Source: Opitutia bacterium
GTDB taxonomy: Bacteria; Verrucomicrobiota; Verrucomicrobiia; Opitutales; Opitutaceae
DNA: 64,000 nt
Assembly: GCA_016190985.1 (NCBI GenBank)
Contig: JACPPI010000005.1
Location: 94,710-158,709 of the forward strand
Direction: 5' to 3'
Part shown: piece after piece, positions 8,332 through 16,916 of the stretch
Layout: each line of letters starts with the position of its first letter
Position numbering within the stretch: position 1 is the stretch's first letter
Made by a program: the position numbers and the translations under genes
Notes under the pieces: model-generated
Database searches by the model: none
What the model saw: only the letters and a program-made list of their open reading frames with translations
What the model was told of the DNA's origin: nothing

Positions 8332-9717
8332 CTACTTGGCGGGCGGGGCCTTGGGCGCCTCGGGGGTGAGCGCGATGAACCAGCCGGTCGTGCTCTGGTC
8401 CTCGTTGAAGTAGAGGTTGGCGACGCGCTTGACGTCGGCGGCCGTGACCTTGGCGGTGGCCTGGTCGAGGGTCTCGTAGAGCGTCCAGTCGCCGACGGCG
8501 ATGCACTCGTTGATCTGGGCCGCGATGGCGAAGGTGCCGTCGCGCTGGAAGGCGGAGTCGGCCACGAGCTGGTTGATGGCGCTCTGCACCTCGGCGTCGG
8601 TGACGCCGTCCTGCTTGACCTTCTCGATGTCGGCCAGGGCGATTTTCTCGACCTGGTCGTGGGGCACGCCCGGCGCGAGCGGCACGAAGGTGTAGTGCAG
8701 CATGGGGTCGTGCGTGAAGCGGGCGAAGGTGAACACGCCGGTCGAGAGGCTCCGGTCGGTGATGGACTTGTAGAGGCGGCTGTTCTTGCCGCTGCCGAGG
8801 ATGGAGGCGAGGACCTGGATGGCGGGGAAGTCGGGGTGCGTGCCGGCGGGGATCTTGTGGCCGATGGCGACGGCGCCGAGCTGGCCGGCGCGCTTGATCA
8901 CGAAGCGGCGGGGGCCGCTCTGCGCGGGCTCCTCGGTGTAGAGCTGCGGGATGGGCTTCGGGGCCCGGGGGATGGCGCCGTAGGATTTTTTGATCAGGCC
9001 GAGGGCGTTGGCCGAGTCGAAGTCGCCGATGACGGTGACGGTGGCGTTGTCGGGCCAGTAGAAGGTGTCGTAGAACTCGCGGAGCTTTTCGATGGAGACC
9101 TTCTCGATGTCGGAGCGCCAGCCGATGGTGCTGTGGTGGTAGGGATGGGCGATGTAGGCGTAGGAGCCGAGCTCGAGGAAGAGCGCCTGGATGGGGTTGT
9201 TCTGGCCGCGCTCAAACTCGTTGCGGACGACGGTCATCTCGGGGCGGCGGTCGTCCTCGCGGAGGAGGAGGCCGCGCATGCGGTCGGCCTCCATCTCGAC
9301 GACCATGGGCAGGTGCTCGCTGCCGAAGGTCTCGTAGTAGTTGGTGCGGTCGACGGAGGTGGTGGCGTTGTTGGTGGCGCCGATCGGGTCGAGGATCTGG
9401 TCGACCTTGTTGCCCTTCTCCTTGTTGAAGTTGGCCGAGCCCTTGAACATCAGGTGCTCGAGCAGGTGGGTGGCGCCGGTGGTGCCGGTGACCTCGTTGC
9501 GGGAGCCGACGCGGTAGGTCACCATGAAGGTGATGACCGGGGCGGAGCGGTCGGGCAGGAGCAGGACCTGGAGGCCGTTGGCCTCGAGGCGGTATTCATC
9601 GAAACCGCCGAGGGACTTGACGTGGCTGAAGCCCTCGACCGACACGGGCGCGGCGGACAGCGCGGCGGTCGAAACGAGAAGCACAAGGAACGCGAGGGAA
9701 CGTTTCATCATAAGCAT
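8332..9717 (-). CDS. M16 family zinc metallopeptidase, exported
   Basis: 461 residues with a signal peptide (SLAFLVLLVSTAALSA). The inverted zinc motif is present as HLLEHLMFKG at about residue 90. The third ligand Glu is likely in RNEFERGQNNP about 75 residues later. C-terminal M16 domain follows. It is the catalytic partner of the downstream non-catalytic M16 protein. Three possible ATG starts lie close together (9717, 9711, 9708) and the sequence does not decide between them. Family and catalytic status are firm; substrate is unknown. Confidence 0.9.
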   Translation of the reverse strand: MLMMKRSLAFLVLLVSTAALSAAPVSVEGFSHVKSLGGFDEYRLEANGLQVLLLPDRSAPVITFMVTYRVGSRNEVTGTTGATHLLEHLMFKGSANFNKEKGNKVDQILDPIGATNNATTSVDRTNYYETFGSEHLPMVVEMEADRMRGLLLREDDRRPEMTVVRNEFERGQNNPIQALFLELGSYAYIAHPYHHSTIGWRSDIEKVSIEKLREFYDTFYWPDNATVTVIGDFDSANALGLIKKSYGAIPRAPKPIPQLYTEEPAQSGPRRFVIKRAGQLGAVAIGHKIPAGTHPDFPAIQVLASILGSGKNSRLYKSITDRSLSTGVFTFARFTHDPMLHYTFVPLAPGVPHDQVEKIALADIEKVKQDGVTDAEVQSAINQLVADSAFQRDGTFAIAAQINECIAVGDWTLYETLDQATAKVTAADVKRVANLYFNEDQSTTGWFIALTPEAPKAPPAK

Positions 9718-9881
9718 CGGGGGAGGAAGCCGCCAAGCTACCACAGCGCGCCGTTTCTGCCAATAGGGCAAAAGGTGCAAGCGACCGGCACCCCAATGAC
9801 GAAGTCGGGCAGCTTCACAGCCATGACCAGTTGCACAACGCAGCAGTTCACGAACTCCGGCAGCACGCAACCGAGCTCACT

Positions 9882-12125
9882 TCAGCCGGCCAGAATCTTT
9901 TCACGCAGGTGGGTGCACCTTAATTTCGACTCGGCGTTGCGCACGGCCATGCCGTAGGCGGCGGGCTCGCCGACGATAAAGACCTTCTTCCGGCCGCGGG
10001 TGATGGCGGTGTAGATGAGGTTGCGCTGGAGCATGACGAAGTGCGCCTTCAGCAGCGGCACGATGACCACGGGATACTCGCTGCCCTGCGACTTGTGGAT
10101 GCTGATGGCGTAGGCGAGCGCGAGGTCGCCGAACTCGCCGCGCTCGAAGGTGTGCCTCGCGCCGTCGAAGTCGGCCGTGAGCGTGCCCTTCACGCCGTCG
10201 ATCGCGAGCACCTGGCCGATGTCGCCGTTGAAGAGGTCCTTGTCGTAGTTGTTGCGGAGCTGGATGAGCTTGTCGCCCGGGCGGAACTCGCCGCTGAGGG
10301 TCTTGAGGCCCGGGCGGCGGCCGTTGAGCGCGGCCTGGAGCGCGGCGTTGAGATTGCCGACGCCGGCGACGCCCTTGTGCATCGGGGCCAGCACCTGCAC
10401 GTCGTTGACGGGATCAAACCACTTGTAATGCGCCGGGATGAACTTCGTGCACAGCTCGGTGATCTTCGCGAGGCAGTCCTCGGGCGACGACGCGGCGATG
10501 AAGTTGAGGTCGCTCCACGCCTGCGCCTGGGCGACCTCGCTGACGACGGGCGGCGGGGAATTGTCGCCGCCGTTGATGGCGTGGGCCACGCTGACGATGA
10601 GGCTCTGGTCCTTCTGACGGTAGACCACGGCGAGGCGCGTCACGGGAATCTTCTCGGTGGCGATGAGATCCTTGAGCACGTTGCCCGCGCCGACGCTCGG
10701 CAACTGGTCGGTGTCGCCGACGAGCACGAGGTGCGCGCGCACCGGCACGGCCGCCAGCAACGCGGCGGCGAGGCGGGAGTCGAGCATCGAGGCCTCGTCG
10801 ACGATGAGGAAGTCGGTGGCGAGCGGCGCCGACTCGTTGACGGTGAAGCCCATCTTCGCGCCCTCGAACTTGAGCAGGCGGTGGATGGTCGAGGCGTAGC
10901 CGCCGGTCGTCTCGGCGAGGCGCTGGGCGGCACGACCGGTCGGCGCGGCGAGGTGCACGCGGGCCTTCTTGGCCTTCAGGATTTCGACCAGGGCGCGCAA
11001 AATCGTGGTTTTGCCTACCCCCGGCCCGCCGGTCAAAATGCTCAATTTCCGGCTGAGGGCGTTGGCGAGCGCCTCGGACTGAAGCGGGTGGAAGGCAAAA
11101 CCGGATTTCGCCTGCGCCCACTTGATGGCGGCGTCGACCTTGATGGCGGGCAGGCCGGAGGGCGCGGCGGTGAGGCGCTTGACCACCTCGGCGATCTTCT
11201 GCTCGGCGCGGTCGTTGGCGGGCAATTGCAGAAAGACGGAGTCGGATGCGGTAGGGCGAGTCGTCCCGACGAGCCGCGGCTCATCCGGAGGATTCGCCCT
11301 GCCTGTATGTTGCACCATTGACTTGTCCTTGAGCAGCGCGTCGATGCGGGCCTGCAGCAGCTCGGAGGAAGTCTCGAGGAGCGCGGCGGAGTAGTCGACC
11401 AGTTCGCCGCGCGGGTAGGCGGTGTGGCCCTCCTCCTGCAGGGTCTCGAGGGCGAAGATGAGGCCGGCATCGAGGCGGGGCGGGGCGTCGTTGGCGTAGC
11501 CGAGGTTGATGGCGATGCGGTCGGCGGTCTTGAAGCCGATGCCGTCGATCTCGCGGGCGACGCGGTAGGGCTCGGCGGTGATGACGCGCCGCGCCTCGGG
11601 GCCGTATCGGTTGACGAGCTTCACGCACTGGGAGGTGGTGACGCCGTAGGTCTGGAGAAAAATGTGCACCTCGCGCAGGGTCTTCTGCTCCTCCCAGGCC
11701 GTCTTGATGGCGGTGGCGCGGACCTTGCCGATGCCTCCGACCCGGCGGAGCTTGCCCGACTCCTCGCTCAGCACGCGGAAGGTGTCGGTGCCGAACTGGT
11801 CCACGATCTTGTTGGCGTAGACCTTGCCGATGCCCGGCACGAGGCCGCTGCCGAGGTATTTGCGGATGCCGTAGACGGAGGAGGGGAGCTCGGACTTGTG
11901 CGTGGCGATCTTGAACTGCGCGCCATGTTGCGCGTGTTTGGTCCACTCGCCGGTGAGCCGGAGCGTCTCCCCGCATTGCACGCCCGGCAGCGGGCCGGTG
12001 ATGGTGACGGTGCCGTCGCCGTTTTCGGGCTTCAGTTCCGCGATGGTGTAGTGGTTCTCCTCGTTGAAGAAGATGATGCGCTCGAGGACGCCGGTGAGGG
12101 AGACTGCGGGGGAGGAAGACGCCAC
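9882..12125 (-). CDS. recD2: RecD2-like ATP-dependent DNA helicase
   Basis: 747 residues. N-terminal OB-like and helix-hairpin-helix region (GLVPGIGKVYANKI, IDGIGFKTADRIA). SF1 helicase core with Walker A GGPGVGKTT near residue 365, Walker B VDEASMLDS near 440, motif III GDTDQLPSVGAG, and the C-terminal motif SIHKSQGSEYP. This is the RecBC-independent RecD2 type, a 5'-3' helicase in repair. Residues about 275-292 (NPPDEPRLVGTTRPTASD) come from a dispersed repeat at 11251-11303 in the linker before the motor. GTG start at 12125. Divergent from the MaoC-like gene, with an 83-base shared upstream region. Confidence 0.92.
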   Translation of the reverse strand: MASSSPAVSLTGVLERIIFFNEENHYTIAELKPENGDGTVTITGPLPGVQCGETLRLTGEWTKHAQHGAQFKIATHKSELPSSVYGIRKYLGSGLVPGIGKVYANKIVDQFGTDTFRVLSEESGKLRRVGGIGKVRATAIKTAWEEQKTLREVHIFLQTYGVTTSQCVKLVNRYGPEARRVITAEPYRVAREIDGIGFKTADRIAINLGYANDAPPRLDAGLIFALETLQEEGHTAYPRGELVDYSAALLETSSELLQARIDALLKDKSMVQHTGRANPPDEPRLVGTTRPTASDSVFLQLPANDRAEQKIAEVVKRLTAAPSGLPAIKVDAAIKWAQAKSGFAFHPLQSEALANALSRKLSILTGGPGVGKTTILRALVEILKAKKARVHLAAPTGRAAQRLAETTGGYASTIHRLLKFEGAKMGFTVNESAPLATDFLIVDEASMLDSRLAAALLAAVPVRAHLVLVGDTDQLPSVGAGNVLKDLIATEKIPVTRLAVVYRQKDQSLIVSVAHAINGGDNSPPPVVSEVAQAQAWSDLNFIAASSPEDCLAKITELCTKFIPAHYKWFDPVNDVQVLAPMHKGVAGVGNLNAALQAALNGRRPGLKTLSGEFRPGDKLIQLRNNYDKDLFNGDIGQVLAIDGVKGTLTADFDGARHTFERGEFGDLALAYAISIHKSQGSEYPVVIVPLLKAHFVMLQRNLIYTAITRGRKKVFIVGEPAAYGMAVRNAESKLRCTHLREKILAG
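11251..11303. repeat. Dispersed repeat in frame in recD2
   Basis: GTAGGGCGAGTCGTCC..GAGCCGCGGCTCATCC.GAGGATTCGCCCTGCC. The same unit is intergenic at 6763-6802. The outer ends (GTAGGGCGA / TTCGCCCTGC) are inverted, so it can fold as a hairpin. It adds about 18 residues without breaking the frame. Confidence 0.8.
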
Positions 12126-12208
12126 GGAGTCCTACAAATGCACATAGATGCGGTTCGAGGCAACACCCGCGGAATCGACTTCGCCACAAAATCGCGTATC
12201 CCTCGGTC

Positions 12209-12682
12209 ATGCGCTATTTCGAGAACCTCATGGTCGGCGACAAATTCAACACGGGCGAACACGTGATGACGGCGGCGGAGATCATCGCCTTCGGCAAAAA
12301 ATTCGACCCGCAGGCGTTTCACACCGACCCGGTCGCGGCGACGGGCACGCCGTTCGGCCGGCTGGTGGCCAGCGGCTGGCACACCGCCGCCGTGAGCATG
12401 CGGCTGATGGTGCTCGGCGAAATGGCGCTGGAAGGCGGCGTGATCGGGCAGGGGGTGGAGTCGCTGCGCTGGCCGCGCCCCGTGCTCCCCGGTGATCGGT
12501 TGCGGGTGGTGTCCGAGATCGGCGAACTGCGCGCCGCGCCGGCCCGGCCCGACCGCGGGCTGATCAAGCTCCGTTGCCGCACCTCCAACCAGGACGGCAA
12601 GGTCGTGCAGGACATGACGGCGACGCTGTTGGTGGCACGGCGGCCCTCTTTCGCCAAGGCTGCCGAGGGCCAGCCGGCGTGA
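12209..12682 (+). CDS. MaoC-like (R)-specific hydratase domain protein
   Basis: 157 residues. The hot-dog fold MaoC signature is present: FGKKFDPQAFHTDPVAA supplies the Asp/His pair and FGRLVASGWHTAA follows. Such proteins hydrate trans-2-enoyl-CoA or act on related CoA thioesters. Single-domain length fits the short bacterial form. The last residues (PSFAKAAEGQPA) derive from the TTCGCCAAGGCT dispersed repeat at 12648-12672, so the C-terminus was reset by a repeat. Followed by the 49-base palindrome at 12725. Confidence 0.85.
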   Translation: MRYFENLMVGDKFNTGEHVMTAAEIIAFGKKFDPQAFHTDPVAATGTPFGRLVASGWHTAAVSMRLMVLGEMALEGGVIGQGVESLRWPRPVLPGDRLRVVSEIGELRAAPARPDRGLIKLRCRTSNQDGKVVQDMTATLLVARRPSFAKAAEGQPA

Positions 12683-12724
12683 AATCGCCGCTTCAGGCAC
12701 GAGTCCACCACTGGTCGTGCCAAT

Positions 12725-12773
12725 CAGCCTCCCGAAATTTGTAATCTATTAGATTACAAATTTCGGGAGGCTG
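12725..12773. terminator. Perfect 49-base palindrome, probable terminator
   Basis: All 24 base pairs of the arms match around one central base (12749). The outer part is CAGCCTCCCGAAATTTG and the centre is GTAATCTATTAGATTAC. It sits 42 bases beyond the MaoC-like stop codon and before the DUF1304 gene. It has no T-run, but a stem of this length should block RNA polymerase or protect 3' ends. Its centre CTATTAG recurs in the other palindromes at 18154, 18932, 41598, 41737 and 61286. Confidence 0.7.
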
Positions 12774-12868
12774 CCGGTTGCTTGGCGGAGGATGCACGTG
12801 GGCGGGCGGGGCGGGGACGCCCGGATTGCGGCGTTGCCTCGGGTGGAGTGGCGCGGTTTGTTGAAGGC

Positions 12869-13231
12869 ATGAACTCCGCCGCCAATGCCCTGACCGCACT
12901 CGTCGCGCTGCTGCATGCCTACTTCCTCGTGCTGGAGATGTTCCTGTGGACGAAGCCGTATGGCCGGCGCGTCTTCCAGCTCACGCCGGAGAAGGCCGAG
13001 ATGACCAGGTCGCTCGCGCTGAACCAGGGTCTCTACAACGGCTTCCTCGCCGCCGGGCTGGCCTGGGGGCTCCTGGCCGGCGCCGACGGCCACGCGATCA
13101 AGGTTTTCTTCCTCTCCTGCGTGATCATCGCGGGCATCGTCGGCGCGGCGACGGCCCACCGGAAAATACTCTGGGTGCAGGCCGTGCCCGGCGCGCTGGC
13201 GCTGGCCTTGGTGTGCGCGGCGAACGGGTAG
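12869..13231 (+). CDS. DUF1304 family integral membrane protein
   Basis: 120 residues with four predicted membrane helices. DUF1304 hallmarks are visible: an early HAYFLVLEMFLW segment, then LNQGLYNGFLAAGLAWG. Function unknown; the family is widespread in bacteria as stand-alone small membrane proteins. ATG 12869 is chosen over an upstream in-frame ATG (12782) because the extra residues are low-complexity and the family starts here. The stop TAG 13229-13231 lies inside a small hairpin shared with the convergent HAD gene. Confidence 0.85.
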   Translation: MNSAANALTALVALLHAYFLVLEMFLWTKPYGRRVFQLTPEKAEMTRSLALNQGLYNGFLAAGLAWGLLAGADGHAIKVFFLSCVIIAGIVGAATAHRKILWVQAVPGALALALVCAANG

Positions 13232-13255
13232 GGCGCGCAGATGCGCGCCACCTAC
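13228..13255. terminator. Hairpin that contains both stop codons of two convergent genes
   Basis: GTAGGGCGCGC, a four-base AGAT loop and GCGCGCCACCTAC form a short GC-rich stem with inverted GTAG/CTAC ends. The left TAG ends the DUF1304 gene; the complement of CTA at 13252-13254 ends the HAD gene. The 20-base gap can therefore serve as terminator for both directions. Confidence 0.6.
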
Positions 13256-13890
13256 AGGATGGCCGCGCCCGCCGCAGTCAGGTCGGCAAAGATCTCGGTC
13301 GCGCCTGCCGCGCGCAATTCCTCCGCCGTGTGCGTGCCGGTGGTGACGCCGTAGAACGCGAGCCCGGCGTTTTGCGCCGTGGCCATGTCGTAGGGCGAGT
13401 CGCCGATCAGCGCGGTTGTGGCGGCCTCGCTCCCAAGCAGAGCAAGCGCGTGCTGCGTGAACCGCGCGTCGGGTTTGATCCAGGGCGTGTCCGTGACACC
13501 GAAGACACCGGCGAGCAGCGGGTCGAGGCCGAGGTGCGTGCAGACCTGGCGGGCGGCCGGGCCGCGCTTGTTGGTCAGCACGGCGCAGCGCACGCCGGCA
13601 CCGGCCAGTTGGACCAGAAGCTCGCGGGCACCGGGCAGCAGCGTGACATCGTCGAGGTTGGTGGCGTTCCAATGCTCGGTGAAGTGTGGCAATACCGCCG
13701 CCACGTGCTCCGGGCCGGCCAGCCGGGCGATGGCCTCGTCCAGGCCGCCGCCGACGGCCGCGCGCACTGCGGCCAGGGTCGGCTCGGGCAGGCCGAGCCG
13801 GCGCAGGGCGTGGACATGGCAGCGATGGATGGCCGAGAAATGGTCGATGAGCGTGCCATCGAGATCAAAGAGGACGGTGCGGAAGCGCAT
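13252..13890 (-). CDS. HAD-superfamily phosphatase (phosphoglycolate phosphatase-like)
   Basis: 212 residues. HAD motif I FDLDGTLID at residues 8-16, motif II TNKRG, motif III Lys in WIKPD, motif IV GDSPYDMATAQNAG. The helical cap between motifs I and II and the overall length match the Gph/PGP subgroup, which removes phosphate from 2-phosphoglycolate or similar small phosphoesters. Substrate cannot be fixed from sequence. Its start lies 97 bases from the divergently transcribed Mla operon. Confidence 0.85.
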   Translation of the reverse strand: MRFRTVLFDLDGTLIDHFSAIHRCHVHALRRLGLPEPTLAAVRAAVGGGLDEAIARLAGPEHVAAVLPHFTEHWNATNLDDVTLLPGARELLVQLAGAGVRCAVLTNKRGPAARQVCTHLGLDPLLAGVFGVTDTPWIKPDARFTQHALALLGSEAATTALIGDSPYDMATAQNAGLAFYGVTTGTHTAEELRAAGATEIFADLTAAGAAIL

Positions 13891-13987
13891 CGGACCGGGA
13901 GCGAAGCCGCGAAACCCGGCAAAGACACGAAAAATATGGGCGCAGAAATTTCTCGTGCCGGTTGCCGGTGGAGTTGAGAATCGAATC

Positions 13988-15115
13988 ATGAGTCCACCCC
14001 GAGCCCCCGCCAGCGCCGCCGCCCGACTGGAAGGCGGCACGCTGCTGGTGCGGGTGGGGGGCGACTGGCGGATCACGGAAAAGCATCCCGGCTGGACGGA
14101 GATGCCGACGCAGGATGCGCCCCAGCGGGTCGTGCTGGACGGCGCGGCCCTGGGCAGCTGGGACAGTTCGCTGGCGCTGTTCATCCGCGCCGCGCGCTCG
14201 TGGTGCGAGACCCAGGGCAGCGCGTTTGTGCTGGAGCGGATGCCGGAGGGGGCGGGCAAACTCGCCGGTCTGCTGGCGCAAAAAACCGCCTTGCCCGCCA
14301 CCCGGCCGCTCGGCATCCCCGGGCTCGCCGCGGCCGTGGGCACCGAGACGGTGCGGCTGTGGCGGGAGACCAAGGATCTGTCGCAACTGGTGGGCGAGTG
14401 CGCGTTCAGCGTGGGCCGGTTTTTCCGCGGGCAGGCGCAGTTCCGCTGGCGCGACTGCCTCGTGGAGATGCAGCAATGCGGCGCGATGGCGCTGCCCATC
14501 GTGGGGCTGATCAGCTTTCTGGTCGGCGTGACGCTCGCCTACACCGGTTCGCTGGTCGTGCGCCAATACGGCGGCGACATCTGGATCGCCGACATGGTCG
14601 GCCTCGCCGTTGTGCGCGAGATGGGGCCGATGATGGCGGCCATCGTGCTCGCCGGCCGCACCGGGGCCGCCTACGCCGCCACGCTCGGCAACATGAAGGC
14701 CAACGAGGAGATCGACGCCCTCGCCACGCTCGGCGTCTCGCCCATCGACTTCCTCGTCATGCCGCGGATCGTGGCGCTGTTCTGCATGATGCCGTTCCTC
14801 GCGCTCTATTCCGACGGCGTGGGCATCCTCGGCGGCATGGCGATCGCCGCCGCCCCGCCGCTCAACATCCCGGCGACTCTCTATTGGGCGGAGATGCAGA
14901 CGATCGTGGACCTGTCGGACATCAACACCGGCGTGCTCAAGGCCGGGGCCTTCGGCCTGCTCATCGGGCTGGCCGGCTGCTGGCGCGGCCTGCAGGCGGA
15001 CCGCAGCGCGGCGGGCGTGGGCCAGGCGGCGACCGCCGCCGTGGTCACGGCCATCCTGCTCATCATCGTGGCGGACTCCATCTTCGCCGTGGCCTTCAAC
15101 ATCCTCGGCTGGTGA
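13988..15115 (+). CDS. mlaE: MlaE-type lipid ABC transporter permease with N-terminal STAS-like domain
   Basis: 375 residues. About 1-110 are soluble and STAS-like (VVLDGAALGSWDSSLALFI), a fusion of the MlaB role to the permease. The rest is the MlaE permease: five or so helices and the conserved stretch VREMGPMMAAIVLAGRTGAAYAATLGNM with the EQ-loop-like NEEIDALATLG. First gene of a four-gene Mce operon (permease, ATPase, MCE protein, lipoprotein) that moves phospholipid between inner and outer membranes. Only 5 bases separate it from the ATPase gene. Confidence 0.93.
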   Translation: MSPPRAPASAAARLEGGTLLVRVGGDWRITEKHPGWTEMPTQDAPQRVVLDGAALGSWDSSLALFIRAARSWCETQGSAFVLERMPEGAGKLAGLLAQKTALPATRPLGIPGLAAAVGTETVRLWRETKDLSQLVGECAFSVGRFFRGQAQFRWRDCLVEMQQCGAMALPIVGLISFLVGVTLAYTGSLVVRQYGGDIWIADMVGLAVVREMGPMMAAIVLAGRTGAAYAATLGNMKANEEIDALATLGVSPIDFLVMPRIVALFCMMPFLALYSDGVGILGGMAIAAAPPLNIPATLYWAEMQTIVDLSDINTGVLKAGAFGLLIGLAGCWRGLQADRSAAGVGQAATAAVVTAILLIIVADSIFAVAFNILGW

Positions 15116-15120
15116 ACCCC

Positions 15121-15915
15121 ATGACGGCCACGGACAGCACCCCGCCCGCCATCGCCCTCACGGACCTGACCTGCGGCTATGGCGAGCAGGTGGTCCTCGA
15201 AAAAGTGTCGTTCGCCGTGCGGCGCGCGGAGATTTTCTTCATCATCGGCGGCAGCGGCTGCGGCAAGAGCACGCTGCTCCGCCACATGATCGGGCTGCAG
15301 CCGCCGTTGCGCGGCAGCGTGAGATACTTCGGCCGCGACTTCACCGCCGCCACGGCGGCGGCGCGCAAGGACCTGCTCCGCACCTTCGGCGTGCTCTACC
15401 AGGGCGGCGCGCTGTGGAGCTCGATGACCCTGCGCGAGAACGTCGCCCTGCCGCTCGAGCTGCTGACCGACCTCGACCGCCGCGAGCGCGAGGAGGTCGT
15501 GGCCCTGAAACTCGCGCAGGTCGGCCTCGCCGGCTACGAGGATTATTTCCCGGCCGAGATCAGCGGCGGCATGAAAAAACGCGCCGGCCTGGCGCGCGCG
15601 CTGGCCCTCGACCCGGCCGTCGTGTTTTTCGACGAGCCCTCGGCCGGCCTCGACCCCATCACCTCCCGCAAGCTCGATGATTTGGTGCGGGAGATCCGCG
15701 ACACGCTCGGCACCACCATCGTCATCGTCTCGCACGAGCTGGCCAGCATCTTCGACCTCGCGGACCGCGTGGTGATGCTCGACCGCGCCGCGAAGGGGAT
15801 CATCGCCGAGGGCGACCCGCGCCGGCTGCGGGACGGCAGCGACGACGCCCGGGTGCGGGAGTTTTTGAATAGACGCGGCGAACCGCATCGGCAACAAGAG
15901 GGGCCGCTGTCGTGA
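15121..15915 (+). CDS. mlaF: MlaF-type ABC transporter ATPase
   Basis: 264 residues. Walker A GGSGCGKSTLL, Q-loop LYQGGALWSSMT, ABC signature ISGGMKKRAGLARAL, Walker B VVFFDEPSAGLDP, H-switch SHELAS. The QGGALWSSMT and GGMKKR variants are typical of Mla/Mce ATPases. It powers the lipid transporter with the upstream permease. The stop overlaps the GTG of the MCE gene (GTGA), so translation is coupled. Confidence 0.95.
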   Translation: MTATDSTPPAIALTDLTCGYGEQVVLEKVSFAVRRAEIFFIIGGSGCGKSTLLRHMIGLQPPLRGSVRYFGRDFTAATAAARKDLLRTFGVLYQGGALWSSMTLRENVALPLELLTDLDRREREEVVALKLAQVGLAGYEDYFPAEISGGMKKRAGLARALALDPAVVFFDEPSAGLDPITSRKLDDLVREIRDTLGTTIVIVSHELASIFDLADRVVMLDRAAKGIIAEGDPRRLRDGSDDARVREFLNRRGEPHRQQEGPLS

Positions 15916-16916
15916 AAACCAAACTGAGTCCCGCCGCCGTCGGCATGTTCATCCTGGGCGCCCTGGCGCTCTTTGTGGTGGGCTTTCTCTCGTTCGGCGG
16001 CAGCAACATCTTCGTCAAGCCCGCCCGTTTCCTCATCTACTTCGGCGAGTCGGTCAGCGGCCTCGACCCCGGCGCGCCGGTGAAGCTCAACGGCGTCCGC
16101 GTCGGCCGCGTCGCGGGCATCAACGTCCGCTACGACGCGGTCAGCAAGGAATCCCTCGTGCAGGTGACCTGCGAGGTGAACCGCAACATCCTCACCGACA
16201 GCACCGGCGCCCCGATCGACCTGACCAACCCGGCCAGCCTGCAGGAGCTGATCGACCGCGGCTTGCGCGCGCGGCTCAACCTCACCGGCATCACCGGCCT
16301 GCTGTTCGTCGAGATGGATTTTGAGGACATCCGCAAATATCCCGCCAACCCCCGGTTCATGCGCGAGCCCCTGCCGGCCGTGCCCGCCATCCCCTCGCCC
16401 ATCTCGGAGGTGCAGCAGAGCATCGTCGAGATCGTGGCCAACCTCAAGCAGGTGGACTTTGCCGGCCTCTCCCGGCAGGTGAAGTCGCTGCTCACCGTCA
16501 CCAACGACAAGGTGTCCGCGCTCGACGTGAAGCAGCTCGGCGAGAAGGTCGGCGCGGCCGCCGACGCCGTCACCACCTTCGTCAACTCTCCCGAGGCCCG
16601 GCAGACCTTCCTCAACCTCAACGCCGCGCTCACCGACCTCCGCGTCGTGCTGGCCCGCATCGACGGCAACGTCGGCCCGGTCAGCGACGAGCTGAAGAAG
16701 ACGCTCGCCGACGCGCAGGTGGCGCTGAAGGCGCTCGAGTCCACTGCCGCCACCACGCAGCGCTTCGTCGCCGCGCAGGGCCACGTGGGCGACGAGGTCA
16801 CGGCGGCGCTCCGCCAGTTGTCCGACGCCGCGGCGGCGCTCGAGCGGCTGTCCGACTCCCTCACGCGCAACCCCACCGCCCTCATCGTCGGCAAAAAGAA
16901 ACCCGGCACGCCATGA
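15912..16916 (+). CDS. mlaD: MlaD-type MCE domain lipid-binding protein
   Basis: 334 residues. One N-terminal membrane anchor (AVGMFILGALALFVVGFLSF), then an MCE domain (about 38-120) with FGESVSGLDPGAPVKLNGVRVG and the ITGLLFVEM stretch. A long helical, coiled-coil-like C-terminal part (about 150-320) follows. The protein sits in the periplasm as the substrate ring of the transporter. GTG start overlaps the ATPase stop; its own stop overlaps the next ATG (ATGA). Confidence 0.93.
   Translation: MKTKLSPAAVGMFILGALALFVVGFLSFGGSNIFVKPARFLIYFGESVSGLDPGAPVKLNGVRVGRVAGINVRYDAVSKESLVQVTCEVNRNILTDSTGAPIDLTNPASLQELIDRGLRARLNLTGITGLLFVEMDFEDIRKYPANPRFMREPLPAVPAIPSPISEVQQSIVEIVANLKQVDFAGLSRQVKSLLTVTNDKVSALDVKQLGEKVGAAADAVTTFVNSPEARQTFLNLNAALTDLRVVLARIDGNVGPVSDELKKTLADAQVALKALESTAATTQRFVAAQGHVGDEVTAALRQLSDAAAALERLSDSLTRNPTALIVGKKKPGTP

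Noticed and set aside
8305-9957. 550-codon plus-strand open frame
   Set aside because: Antisense shadow of the M16 gene, Gly/Val/Asp-rich.
10041-11321. 426-codon plus-strand open frame
   Set aside because: Antisense shadow of recD2.
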